Assembly: GCA_963724385.1 (NCBI GenBank)
Contig: CAVRUJ010000001.1
Span: forward strand, 2,356,001-2,420,000
Source of the DNA: DASXQK01 sp963724385
Lineage (GTDB): Bacteria; Pseudomonadota; Alphaproteobacteria; Dongiales; Dongiaceae
Direction: 5' to 3'
Length of the DNA: 64,000 nucleotides
Under the pieces are notes generated by a model. That model did not search any database, had not been told where the DNA came from, and saw only the letters and a list, made by a program, of their open reading frames with translations. Positions 9,043 to 17,720 of this stretch are shown here, in pieces. The first letter of the stretch is position 1, and every line of letters begins with the position of its first letter. The translations under genes were made by a program, and so were the position numbers.

Positions 9043-9708
9043 TCAAGAGACTGCTTCGGACATGAGGGCGACCAAGCCAAGCCCGACCGCCGCCTGGGTC
9101 GGGTCGACCACGGGAATGCCCACATGTTCCTGCAGCGCCTGGCGATAACCGGCCATGCCCGCGCAACCGAGCACCAGCACGTCGGCGCCATCCCGATGGT
9201 GGAGTTCGCTGCCCACCGCCCGCAACCGCTCCATCACCCGGTCGGCCTCCCGCAGCTCGGCAACCTGGAGCCCGACCGCCCGGTCGCCGGCCATCCGGCC
9301 GGCAAGGCCGAGGGAGGCGACATAGCGCCGATGGCGAGGGATGGAGCGGGCGAGGATCGAGATGATGCCGAAGCGCTCGCCCCGGGTGAGAGCGACCGCA
9401 ATTCCGCTTTCCGCGATGCCCAGGACGGGCTGCGCCAGCCGCTCGCGCAGGCTGTAGAGTCCGGGATCGGAAAAGCAGGCGATCACATAGGCCGAGGTTC
9501 TTTGGCTCTCCTGTTCCGCAAACTTGAGGAGCGGCAGGACCACGCTGTCCACCTGCACCTGGTTCTCGATTCCCAGCGGCCCTTCGGCCAGGGTCGCGCA
9601 GTCGATCGCCGGACCGTGCTTGAATCGCAGGCATTCAAGCGCCGTATCGATGTCGCGGGTCACCCGCTCGCTGCTGTTCGGGTTGATGACCAGGATGCGC
9701 TGACCCAT
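9043..9708 (-). CDS. Hydantoin / Asp-Glu racemase family enzyme
   Basis: The 221-residue protein begins RILVINPNSSERVTRDID, the hallmark of hydantoin racemases in the Asp/Glu racemase superfamily. The two acid-base cysteines are visible in IACFSDPGLYSLRE and LVLGCAGMAGY. By family it would racemise 5-substituted hydantoins or a related cyclic ureide. It lies 9 bases after the amidohydrolase gene and 25 bases before the carbamoylase start, matching the classical racemase-hydantoinase-carbamoylase trio. The exact substrate cannot be read from sequence. Confidence 0.85.
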   Translation of the reverse strand: MGQRILVINPNSSERVTRDIDTALECLRFKHGPAIDCATLAEGPLGIENQVQVDSVVLPLLKFAEQESQRTSAYVIACFSDPGLYSLRERLAQPVLGIAESGIAVALTRGERFGIISILARSIPRHRRYVASLGLAGRMAGDRAVGLQVAELREADRVMERLRAVGSELHHRDGADVLVLGCAGMAGYRQALQEHVGIPVVDPTQAAVGLGLVALMSEAVS

Positions 9709-9717
9709 GCTTGCCTC

Positions 9718-11112
9718 TCAGCTGCCGGTTGCTGCCAGGCGGGGAGACGCTGCCCGGCTGGCGGCCAGCGCAGGGCGCAGGAATTCGCCGCTGCCGGGCG
9801 CTGCCAGGATTTCCGCGCCATCGAATATGCGTTGCCCGCGCAGGAAAGTCGCCGCCACGCGCATGGCGACGGGGCGGCCGTGATACGGGCTCCAAGCTGC
9901 CCGCCGGCAATGTTGGCGCTGCTCGTCGAACAGGAACCGGCCGCGCTCGGCGACGGCGAAATCGGCGTCGGCGCCGGCCGCGATGGCGCCCTTGCTGGGG
10001 TAAAGGCCGAAATGCCTGGCCGGTGCCTCGGCAAGAAGCCGAGCGACTTCATGCGGGGGCAGGCCGCGCTGGTCCACAGCGGCGGTGAAGAACAGCGGCA
10101 GCAGCGCGGCGACGCCGGGAGCGCCGGCCGGGGTGGCAAAGATGTCGTCGTCATTCTTGCGAGCCAGGGGCCAGGAGCAATGATCCGAGGAAACGAAGGC
10201 GACGAGTCCGCGCAAAAGCCTGTCCCAGATCGCTTCGCGTTCATCGGCGCGGATAGGCGGGTTGACCTTGCATCGCGCGCCGCCCCGGATCGCGTCGGCC
10301 TCGGTCAGGATCAGATAGTGAATGCAGGTCTCGGCCGTCGCGGCGTAGCCCTGGGCACGATAGCTCGCCGCCATGTCGAAGCCGCGCGCGAGCGATGAAT
10401 GGACGATATGGGCCCGGGCACCCGTGGCAGCGCCGATCTCCAGCAGCACCGCGTTGGCCACCAGCTCGGCCAAGGGCGGCCGGCTGGCGCTGTGGGCGTC
10501 GATCCGCCGGCGTCCCGCCGCCTTGCTCGCCCGGATCGCATCGTCCACCAGCTCCTGGTCTTCGTTGTGCACGGCAACGCTGAGCCCGGTCTCGGCGATC
10601 GCCCTGAAGGCGCGTTCCATCGCCGGATGGGAGATTCGGGGAAAGCGCTTGGGATGGCTTTCATAAGTCGAGATCTTGAAGGCGCAGGCCCCAGCTGCGG
10701 CAAGTCGCGGGATCATGGCGACATCGACGTCCTTGGCGACCGTGGCGTAAAGCGCCACGTCCACATGGGCCGTCGCCTCCAGCACTTTGCGTTTGGCCTC
10801 GAACAGCTCGCAGGTGGTCACCGGATCAGGCTCGTCATAGGGCATGTCGACAACGGTGGTGACGCCGCCCGCGGCGGCGGACCGGGTCAAGTCTTCGAGC
10901 CCGGCGAAACCGTCGGCCGACCCGGCGTGGACTTGGCCGTCGATGATGCCAGGGAATATGAGGCAACCGCGGAAGTCCTGGGTCTCTCGGGCGGAGGGTG
11001 GGTCGCCCTGGCCGAGGGTCGCGATTCTGCCGTCGGCGACCGCGACGTAGCCATTGGGCAGAACCCGATCGGGCAGGACCAGATCGCCCCGGATCAGCAG
11101 ATCATGCTTCAT
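9718..11112 (-). CDS. Cyclic amidohydrolase (allantoinase/hydantoinase/dihydroorotase-like)
   Basis: The 464-residue protein is an amidohydrolase-superfamily member with N-terminal strand MKHDLLIRGDLVL, a metal-site region FPGIIDGQVHAG, the probable carboxylated Lys in CAFKIS, His ligands in VHNED and HIVHSS, and Asp in SSDHCSW. The first metal-binding motif reads D-G-Q-V-H where most relatives have D-x-H-x-H, so one canonical His is Gln; some dihydroorotase-like branches are known to share this. It probably opens a cyclic ureide (hydantoin, dihydropyrimidine or allantoin type) to a carbamoyl product for the downstream carbamoylase. Its ATG overlaps the UbiD stop. Confidence 0.82.
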   Translation of the reverse strand: MKHDLLIRGDLVLPDRVLPNGYVAVADGRIATLGQGDPPSARETQDFRGCLIFPGIIDGQVHAGSADGFAGLEDLTRSAAAGGVTTVVDMPYDEPDPVTTCELFEAKRKVLEATAHVDVALYATVAKDVDVAMIPRLAAAGACAFKISTYESHPKRFPRISHPAMERAFRAIAETGLSVAVHNEDQELVDDAIRASKAAGRRRIDAHSASRPPLAELVANAVLLEIGAATGARAHIVHSSLARGFDMAASYRAQGYAATAETCIHYLILTEADAIRGGARCKVNPPIRADEREAIWDRLLRGLVAFVSSDHCSWPLARKNDDDIFATPAGAPGVAALLPLFFTAAVDQRGLPPHEVARLLAEAPARHFGLYPSKGAIAAGADADFAVAERGRFLFDEQRQHCRRAAWSPYHGRPVAMRVAATFLRGQRIFDGAEILAAPGSGEFLRPALAASRAASPRLAATGS

Positions 11113-12512
11113 GAGCGCATTCCTTTGCCGAACCGGGCGGACGACGCAAGCCCCTTGCCGGTCAGGACCTCGCGCGCCTTGGCCATGGCGGCAGCCGGCG
11201 GTTCCGCGGCCTCCCAGTCGGACCGGTCCTCGGCGCGGCGCGTGGCATCGATGCCAAGCTTGGCCACGAGGCCCTGACGCTCCAACGGCTCCGACCGGTC
11301 GGCTCTCACGCCCGGTACGACGAGAATATCACGATCGGCCTTCATGCGGGTTGCGATCGCCCATTCCACCCGGAGGGGATCCCAGACGTCGACATCATCG
11401 TCGACCACAATGACCTGCTTGATCAGATTGACGGCGCTCCACACCGAGAACATGGCCTTGCGCGCATCGCCGGGCCGTGGATCGCCGAGAGCGACTACGG
11501 CATGCAGGCGCCCGGCGCCGCCCACGCCCACGGCAACCGCCCGGCTGGATGGAACGCTCCGATGCACGTGACGGGCTAGGCCGGCGGCGATGGATACGCC
11601 GCCGATCAGCACATGCTCGGGATGAAAGCCCGGCTGGATCGCTTGGTAGATCGCGTCGTTCCGGCGGGTCATGCGCTCGAAGGTCGCCACTTGGCCGCGA
11701 CCGTAGTTCTCGAACAAGCCGTGAAACTCCGAGACGGGGCCCTCTTCGATCAGCTCCGCGGAATCGATCCAGCCTTCGAGGACGATCTCGGCCTGGGCAG
11801 GAACCGGAAGGCCATGGCTGCGGCAGCGGGCGACCTCGATAGGCTCCCCCAGCAAGGCGCCCGCCACCTCCATCTCGTCGTCACCGAGGCCGAGGTAGAG
11901 GGCAGCGGCCATGAGCACGGCCGGATGATTGCCGATGACCACAGCGATGGGCAGCCGCTCGCCACGGGCAGCCGCGGCCCGGGCCATGACGGCCAGATGG
12001 TGATTGGGCGCGATGCCGATGAAGGCGCGATTGCCGCCAAGGGGTTTCAATCGGGCGAAAGAAAGATTGCGTTTTCCCGTCAAGCTGTCGGCGGCGACAA
12101 TGGCGCCTGCCGTGATGTATGGCCCCGTTTCCCGCTCGAAGAATGTCGGGATTGGAAGCCGGCCCAGATCCGGTTCCGGCATCTCGATTTCCTGGCAGGG
12201 GCCCGCCTCGACCCTGCGCGAGGGAAGCGGCCGCTCGATCGCCGCGACGAGCTTGCCCTGAAGGCCTGCCGGCGTCGTGCCGAGGCCCTTCGCGATGCGG
12301 GAGAGAGAATTGAGAACATTGCCGACGACGGGGAGCCCGCCTCGGGTCGGCTTCTCAAACAACAATGCGGGTCCGTCCCACGCTTCGGTCAGGCAGGCCG
12401 AGACTTCGAACTTCGGATCGATGGGCTCGACGATGCGTCGGAGCTCGCCCTCTGCTTCGAGCCTGGCAAGGAAACCGCGCAGCGACTGGGATTGCGGAGA
12501 AAGGACGTTCAT
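11109..12512 (-). CDS. UbiD-family prenylated-FMN decarboxylase
   Basis: From the ATG at 12512, which overlaps the upstream stop as ATGA, the product has 467 residues. It carries UbiD hallmarks: SLRGFLARLEAEGELRRI at the N-terminus, the segment SFARLKPLGGNRAFIGIAPNHH in the cofactor region, GPVSEFHGLFENYGRG, and a C-terminal DVDVWDPLRVEWAIATRM. UbiD enzymes reversibly decarboxylate aromatic or alpha,beta-unsaturated acids using prenylated FMN. No UbiX is in the window, so the cofactor must come from elsewhere. Its position next to a lyase homologue suggests action on an unsaturated acid, which is inference. Confidence 0.88.
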   Translation of the reverse strand: MNVLSPQSQSLRGFLARLEAEGELRRIVEPIDPKFEVSACLTEAWDGPALLFEKPTRGGLPVVGNVLNSLSRIAKGLGTTPAGLQGKLVAAIERPLPSRRVEAGPCQEIEMPEPDLGRLPIPTFFERETGPYITAGAIVAADSLTGKRNLSFARLKPLGGNRAFIGIAPNHHLAVMARAAAARGERLPIAVVIGNHPAVLMAAALYLGLGDDEMEVAGALLGEPIEVARCRSHGLPVPAQAEIVLEGWIDSAELIEEGPVSEFHGLFENYGRGQVATFERMTRRNDAIYQAIQPGFHPEHVLIGGVSIAAGLARHVHRSVPSSRAVAVGVGGAGRLHAVVALGDPRPGDARKAMFSVWSAVNLIKQVIVVDDDVDVWDPLRVEWAIATRMKADRDILVVPGVRADRSEPLERQGLVAKLGIDATRRAEDRSDWEAAEPPAAAMAKAREVLTGKGLASSARFGKGMRS

Positions 12513-13966
12513 GGAACCGAAGCCGAAAAGGCATGGCGGGTGAAGTTTCGGGTTAACTGCTCGAGCTCGGGCCCCAGGACCCTGTCGGCACCGACTGGCG
12601 GGACAATGGAACGGACTTCGTCGACGAAGCGCGCCAAGGGCGGCGGGGCCGGTCGGCCGGTCACGTGGAGGGCCTGGGAGGCAACCACGGCCAGAAGGGC
12701 GAGCGCGGCATCGAAGGCGCGGCCCGCTCGTTCCTCCTTGGCCCAAGCGAGAAATGCCGGTGCCGCCACGTCATCCTGGCCGGCGCCCGCCGACTCGCTG
12801 CCCGGTATGAAGCTGCGCTGCGCCGCTGCCTTGGCTTCTTCGAGGAAGCCGGTCACCGCCATCGGGATATAGCCGACATTGCCGTGACCGTCGGATTCGC
12901 TCGCTTCCCGCCCGACCATGAGCAGGTCCGGCAAATGGGAGACCCGGCCATTCAAGAGTTTGGAGCTGTGCCGGTCGCAGAGAAGACAGATATCGGCCCA
13001 GATAGCCGCGAGATCGTCGAGCACGGGCGCTGCCATGGCGTTGTGATAGCCGCCGGTACTGAGGCACCGGCCGAGCGGATGGGTCTCATCCGGCGGTACG
13101 AAGACGGGGTTGTGGGAAACCGAGGCGAGGGAAATCTCCGCCGCCCGCTTGGCCTGGGTCAGGGCGCGGTGGGCCTGGCCCAGGACCCGGGGCACGATCC
13201 GGTAGCTGACCGGCGCCTGGTAGTTGCGGCGTCCGCTACCCGCACCGGCCAGGAATTTGCGCAGGCCCGCCAAGGCGGCTGCCTCATGTTCGTCGCCCCA
13301 GAGGGCATCCAGGACCGCGTCGTAGTGTTCGAGAGGCGCCCGAAAGGCTTCGATTGAAAGTGCCAGCACCCGTAACGCCTGCGTGAACCGGTTTTGCGCC
13401 GCCAGGGCCGTATCCGCGATCAAGGCGGCCGCAGCTGGCGAGCCGTTGATGAGGGAATTTCGTTCCTGCACTTCCAGTTCGAACCGCTCGGAAAATTCGG
13501 CGAACAGCGGGTAGAGGGCGAGTATCTCGCCAGCACCCCCCTGTCCCGTTGCGGCCACCTTGGGCAGCGGGACACCGTCGAGCATGGCGGCAACCGCAAG
13601 CGCGATCCGGGGCGAGGTCGCGGCGTGGCCTTCCAGGAAATTGGCGAGGCGGGCGAGAATGATTCCCCGGACGATCCGCCCGGGCAGGGCCTCGCCGAAG
13701 GAAGTGGCTGCGGCGAAGGGTTTCAGGCGGGCGTGGCGCCGGCGTTCCTCGGGATTGAGGCGGCGGCTGGCCAACTCACCCATGGCCGTGGTGACGCCAT
13801 AGACGACCAAGTTCGGGTCGCTGTCGATCAATCGCAGGAAGGCTTCGCGGCAGGCGGCGATGCGCGCCAAGGCCGGCTCCGAGATGGCCAGGGACTCGCC
13901 TTGCCAGGCCACGCGCCGGAAGGCGTTGAGGTCAATGTCGCCGCGCCGATCCAAGACGACCGTCAT
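12509..13966 (-). CDS. HAL/PAL-family lyase homologue lacking the canonical MIO tripeptide
   Basis: The 485-residue protein aligns by eye along the histidine/phenylalanine ammonia-lyase fold. It has YGVTTAMG at the catalytic Tyr loop (YGINTGFG in HAL), NSLINGSPAAA at the Asn loop, QAPVSYRIVPRVLGQ, SHNPVF and STGGYHNA. The expected MIO-forming segment GSVGASGDLAPL reads GQGGAGEILALYPL, so the Ala-Ser-Gly that cyclises into MIO is absent; an A-T-G occurs a few residues earlier. It may be MIO-independent, catalyse something else, or be inactive as a lyase. It is the first gene of a five-gene operon with four-base overlaps. Confidence 0.8.
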   Translation of the reverse strand: MTVVLDRRGDIDLNAFRRVAWQGESLAISEPALARIAACREAFLRLIDSDPNLVVYGVTTAMGELASRRLNPEERRRHARLKPFAAATSFGEALPGRIVRGIILARLANFLEGHAATSPRIALAVAAMLDGVPLPKVAATGQGGAGEILALYPLFAEFSERFELEVQERNSLINGSPAAAALIADTALAAQNRFTQALRVLALSIEAFRAPLEHYDAVLDALWGDEHEAAALAGLRKFLAGAGSGRRNYQAPVSYRIVPRVLGQAHRALTQAKRAAEISLASVSHNPVFVPPDETHPLGRCLSTGGYHNAMAAPVLDDLAAIWADICLLCDRHSSKLLNGRVSHLPDLLMVGREASESDGHGNVGYIPMAVTGFLEEAKAAAQRSFIPGSESAGAGQDDVAAPAFLAWAKEERAGRAFDAALALLAVVASQALHVTGRPAPPPLARFVDEVRSIVPPVGADRVLGPELEQLTRNFTRHAFSASVP

Positions 13967-14259
13967 GGGACGCTACCCTATCTTGTTTTTCTCCGGAGCC
14001 AAGGCGTGGCCGGCTCTGGGGTTCGGACTTTTCCGCTGCTCCCCCGGCCGAGACCGTCGCCGGCACGGGAGAGGGAGACGACGAGGATCTCGTGGCCGAC
14101 GTGAACTCGACAGAATTCTGGGAAAAGAAACACCTCGTCAATCGTTTGTTAACAATGATTGGCGAATTGTAAGCACGGACCGACCCTGGCGGGCGAGGGA
14201 GGTTCGGCCTAGATTTATCGTGATGGCTGCCTGATGGAATTGCCGGGAGCAGTCGAGCC
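13967..14259. promoter_or_regulatory. Divergent intergenic region
   Basis: This 293-base region separates the minus-strand lyase/UbiD/hydantoinase operon from a plus-strand response regulator, so it should contain both promoters. A locally less GC-rich stretch lies at 14,120-14,175 (TCGTTTGTTAACAATGATTGG). No clear palindromic operator was recognised. Confidence 0.35.
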
Positions 14260-14631
14260 GTGGCCATGATTCTGCTAATCGACGACGACGGCTTTTACCG
14301 GGGCGTCATTCGCCGGATCCTCGAGGACGATGGTCATCAGGTCATCGAGGCGCTGGATGGCGCCGAAGGCCTGGAGATGTATCGGCGGTACAAGCCCGCC
14401 TTGGTCATCACCGACATGCGCATGCCTGGCCTGGAAGGTGCAGAGGTCATCAAGACTCTGCGCCAGATGGACCGCGGGGCCCGCATCATCGCGGTTTCCG
14501 GTGCCGGCACCTTCTACAACGTCGACTTCTTCCAGCTGGCCAAGGATGTCGGCGCCAATGTCATCCTGCGCAAGCTCGATCCGACGGACCGGGTCCTGGT
14601 CGAGGTCAACCGGGTGCTGGAGGCAGCTTAG
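14260..14631 (+). CDS. Single-domain response regulator (CheY-like)
   Basis: The 123-residue receiver domain has all key features: acidic pair in ILLIDDDGFYRG, phospho-acceptor Asp in ALVITDMRMPG, the Ser/Thr position in IIAVSGAG, and the conserved Lys in ILRKLDPTD. There is no output domain, so it should act through protein-protein contacts as CheY or DivK do. No histidine kinase is adjacent. It begins at or near the GTG/ATG at 14260-14266 and stands alone between divergent and downstream genes. Confidence 0.88.
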   Translation: MAMILLIDDDGFYRGVIRRILEDDGHQVIEALDGAEGLEMYRRYKPALVITDMRMPGLEGAEVIKTLRQMDRGARIIAVSGAGTFYNVDFFQLAKDVGANVILRKLDPTDRVLVEVNRVLEAA

Positions 14632-14767
14632 TCTCAATTGGGGCGGCATCGCTCCCGGCGCCAGGCACCGCTCATAAACTGAAGAAATCGATACATCGAT
14701 AGGATAAGCTCCGCCCCCTCGGCCAGGGGAATCGCATGGGCCGGTGAGGGCGAGAGGGGAGCGGGGG

Positions 14768-15283
14768 ATGATCACTGGAAGGCTGTTTGGGTTGGGGTTG
14801 GGGTTGGCGTTTGCGCTAGCCCTGGTCGCGGCGGGCGACGCCTGCGCGACGAGCGCTCAGATCGCCCGTGGCAAATATCTGGTTTCGATCATCTCCTGTT
14901 CGGACTGCCACACCGACGGGGCGCTGGCCGGCAAGCCGGACATGGCCCATTTCCTGGGCGGCTCGTCGATCGGGTTCCAGATCCCCGGCCTCGGTTACTT
15001 CTACGGCTCCAACCTCACCCCGGACAAGGACACCGGTCTGGGAAACTGGACGAAGGCCCAGATCGTCGCAGCCTTGACCAAAGGCGTCCGTCCGGACGGC
15101 CGGCAATTGGCTCCGATCATGCCCTGGCGTTCCTTCGCCAACATGACATCGAAGGATGCCAATGCCATCGCCGTCTATCTGAAGAGCCTGCCGCCGGTCA
15201 CGCACAAGGTGCCGGGGCCCTTCGGGGAGAGCGAGAAGCCCTCTTCGCCCTACATGACTATCGTAATGCCCACGGCGCCGTAA
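14768..15283 (+). CDS. Exported mono-haem cytochrome c
   Basis: The start is the ATG at 14768, directly after GAGAGGGGAGCGGGGG; an upstream in-frame GTG lies in the ribosome site. The 171-residue product has a signal peptide (RLFGLGLGLAFALALVAAG). A single haem-binding motif CSDCH lies at about residue 44, with a plausible axial Met in PIMPWRSFANM. It resembles cytochromes found with alcohol or sorbosone dehydrogenases and would carry electrons in the periplasm. No partner dehydrogenase is adjacent. Confidence 0.87.
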   Translation: MITGRLFGLGLGLAFALALVAAGDACATSAQIARGKYLVSIISCSDCHTDGALAGKPDMAHFLGGSSIGFQIPGLGYFYGSNLTPDKDTGLGNWTKAQIVAALTKGVRPDGRQLAPIMPWRSFANMTSKDANAIAVYLKSLPPVTHKVPGPFGESEKPSSPYMTIVMPTAP

Positions 15284-15292
15284 GGACCGCGG

Positions 15293-16153
15293 TCAGCCTC
15301 GGGCGAACTGGGCGGCCTCGGTCATCTCCTGAAGGTGGCGCGTGATCGCCTGGCGATCGGGCTGCGCGCGCAAGCTTTCGTTGGCGATCACGTCGCCGAT
15401 GGAGACCGATAGGCTGCGGCCGATCTTGTTGCTCACCTCGTGGAAGAGCATGGCGAGCTTCAGAATCTGGTGAAGGCGGGCAGCGACCAGATAGAGCCGG
15501 CTGTTCTGTCCATGGAAGAACACCGGCAGCACGTCGGCGCGCGCGCGCATGATGAGCTTTGCGGCGAAGGTCTTCCATTCCAGATCGATGGCCGGCCCAT
15601 GAAAGGTCGGCGATACCGCGACGCCGCCGCTGGGAAACACGATCAGGGCGCCGCCGGAGGCAAGCAAATCCCGGGCCGCGGCGCGCGAACGGACGTTGGT
15701 CGCGAGCCCGCTCCTGGTTCCGGTGAAGTCGATGGGTAGGATGAAGCGGCGGACCTCGGGCGCCTGGTGCAGCACCCGATGGGTCATGATCATGTAGTCG
15801 CTGCGGACCTGGGAAACGATCCGGCAGAGGATGATCCCGTCGACCACGCCGAAGGGATGGTTGGCGATAATGACGAGCGGGCCTTTGGCGGGAATGGCCA
15901 GCTCGGGCTTCCGGTTCAGCCGCAGGTCCAGTTGCAACCCTTCAATGGCGTCGTTCCAGAACAGCTCCGGCGGACGATTGCGCTTCTGATAGTCCAGATA
16001 GAGCCGCTTGATCCTGGGCTGGCCGCTGAGCGCTTCGATGGTCCGGATCAGGACTCGGCTCAGCCGGCTGACTTCCTCGGAGGCATAGGAAAAGGTCGGC
16101 TCCGGAAGCTCGGAGTCGGAAAGAATCTCAGCTGACGCGAAATGGATAGGCAC
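15293..16153 (-). CDS. Lysophospholipid acyltransferase (PlsC-like)
   Basis: The 286-residue protein carries the acyltransferase signature NHPFGVVDG (NHx5D type, as in OlsA/hemolysin-like relatives) and a downstream substrate motif VFPSGGVAVS. It lacks obvious multiple membrane spans and is probably membrane-associated. Such enzymes transfer an acyl chain to lysophospholipid or lyso-ornithine lipid. It is convergent with the cytochrome gene, the stops being 9 bases apart. The exact acceptor is unknown. Confidence 0.8.
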   Translation of the reverse strand: MPIHFASAEILSDSELPEPTFSYASEEVSRLSRVLIRTIEALSGQPRIKRLYLDYQKRNRPPELFWNDAIEGLQLDLRLNRKPELAIPAKGPLVIIANHPFGVVDGIILCRIVSQVRSDYMIMTHRVLHQAPEVRRFILPIDFTGTRSGLATNVRSRAAARDLLASGGALIVFPSGGVAVSPTFHGPAIDLEWKTFAAKLIMRARADVLPVFFHGQNSRLYLVAARLHQILKLAMLFHEVSNKIGRSLSVSIGDVIANESLRAQPDRQAITRHLQEMTEAAQFARG

Positions 16154-16272
16154 CCGTCATGATTATCCCGAGTCTGTTGCATGATTGTGTCGCTTTGCGC
16201 GGCCGACGAACAGAATTCGCCTCCGCCTCGCCCGCCAACATGCGTCTGCCGGCGCGGCGGGGCGGACTGTCC

Positions 16273-16872
16273 TCAGAGCACCTGCAATACCTGTCCGGTC
16301 AGGAGCCCTTCGACCGACTTGACATAGGCGTTGGCGACGCGGGCACCGGGCACCGCCTCATGGCCGCGGAAGTACTCGCCGAAGGTCGGCAGCGATTCCT
16401 CCAGCACGCCTGGGCTCACCACGTTGATCCTGAGGCCCCGGGTCATCTCGATGGCCGCGGCCCGGGTGAAGCTTTCCAGCGCACCGTTGACCAGGCTGGC
16501 GCAAGCGCCGTAACGGATCGGCTCTTGGCTCAGCACGCCGGCGGTCAGCGTGAAGGAGCCGCCGTCATTCATATGGTCGCGGCCGATGAGCACGAGATTG
16601 ACCTGGCCCATCAGCTTGTCCTTGAGCCCGACCTGCATTTCCTTTTCGGTGATCTTGGCGAACTCGCCGAAGTGGACCTTGCCCGCGGTGCAGACCAGGG
16701 CATCGAACCGCCCCGTGCGTTGGAACAGCGCGCGAATGGAGCCGGAATCGGTCATGTCTACCTGGAGATCGCCGCGGGTCCTGCCCACCTTGACGACTTC
16801 ATGGCGGGAAGCCAGGGCCGCCGTGACGGCCTTGCCGATGGTGCCAGTGGCGCCGATGACGACGATTTTCAT
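16273..16872 (-). CDS. Short-chain dehydrogenase without the YxxxK pair
   Basis: The 199-residue protein is a Rossmann-fold SDR with the nucleotide motif GATGTIG and a middle segment DALVCTAGKVHFGEF. Where classical SDRs have YxxxK, this protein reads YGACASLVNGALESF, so Lys is absent. The C-terminal GLRINVVSPGVLEES is typical of a short SDR subgroup. It is shorter than the usual 240-260 residues. NAD(P)-dependent redox activity is possible but atypical. It stands alone, with a 140-base gap before the divergent AllA-like gene. Confidence 0.75.
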   Translation of the reverse strand: MKIVVIGATGTIGKAVTAALASRHEVVKVGRTRGDLQVDMTDSGSIRALFQRTGRFDALVCTAGKVHFGEFAKITEKEMQVGLKDKLMGQVNLVLIGRDHMNDGGSFTLTAGVLSQEPIRYGACASLVNGALESFTRAAAIEMTRGLRINVVSPGVLEESLPTFGEYFRGHEAVPGARVANAYVKSVEGLLTGQVLQVL

Positions 16873-17012
16873 GTTCGCATTCTCCCTGGGCTTGCGGTTG
16901 TTATGACCCTACCATGATGCGCCGCCCGCCGAGCCGTCCACGGTCACAGGGTTGGAACGCTTCCACAATATTCTGCTATTTCGGCCGGACGGGGTAGAGG
17001 GAGAGCGTAGCC

Positions 17013-17708
17013 ATGCAATCCCAGGATAAGGCTTCGCATCAAGCCTTGGAGCATCGCGACAAGGGTTTCCGGACGCCGGTCACGATTCCCGCGGGAATTC
17101 CGACGGTCGAGCCGCGGCTGGTATTGGCCACTCCCGATAGCCTGGCAGGGTACGGAACCCTCGTCACCGATCCCTGCAGCCACCCCGTCGAAATCGTCCG
17201 CTGGCCGGCTCAAGGCTGGCGGTCGATCGATCCCGACACAGGCGACGAGGCTGGCACGACCGAAGGGATTTTTTCCTTCTGGTGGCAGGGCGAGGTTCTT
17301 TACGGCCGCAACGAGGCGGTCAAGGACGCCTATCTTCTGGGCTGGTCCCGCGACCCGGCGGAGGCGTCGGAGACGACAGCCACGCCGGATCGCTCGCGCA
17401 TTCTCCTCTGGCATGTGAACTATCATCCCGACGGCGGGCAGCTTTTCTATCCTCTGGACAAGACTCCCTTCGTGGTTCCGCTGGCCAAGCCTGGCGACGA
17501 CTTGGAACCCCAGGACTTCGTCGCCTTCTACTGCGACGGAAGCTTCGGAGTTTGCCTGCATCCGAATATCTGGCACGAGGGCGTGTTTCCGCTGGCGCCT
17601 TCCGCCCAATTCTTCGACAAGCAGGGTAGGGTCCATGCCAGGGTGAGCTGCAACATGCCGGCGGAATTCGGAGTTCTCTTGTCGGTCCCGCTGCGCAAGC
17701 CGGAGTGA
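17013..17708 (+). CDS. Ureidoglycolate lyase family protein (AllA-like)
   Basis: The 231-residue protein has the cupin-like AllA pattern: VLATPDSLAGYGTLVTDP, FYCDGSFGVCLHPNIWHEGVFP and RVSCNMPAEFGVLLSVPL. AllA releases urea and glyoxylate from ureidoglycolate in purine/allantoin catabolism. GGGAGAGCGTAGCC precedes the ATG. It is convergent with the LysR gene ending at 17721. Other allantoin genes are not adjacent, although the hydantoinase operon 3 kb away handles chemically related ureides. Confidence 0.78.
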   Translation: MQSQDKASHQALEHRDKGFRTPVTIPAGIPTVEPRLVLATPDSLAGYGTLVTDPCSHPVEIVRWPAQGWRSIDPDTGDEAGTTEGIFSFWWQGEVLYGRNEAVKDAYLLGWSRDPAEASETTATPDRSRILLWHVNYHPDGGQLFYPLDKTPFVVPLAKPGDDLEPQDFVAFYCDGSFGVCLHPNIWHEGVFPLAPSAQFFDKQGRVHARVSCNMPAEFGVLLSVPLRKPE

Positions 17709-17720
17709 CGGCGTGAGGAG

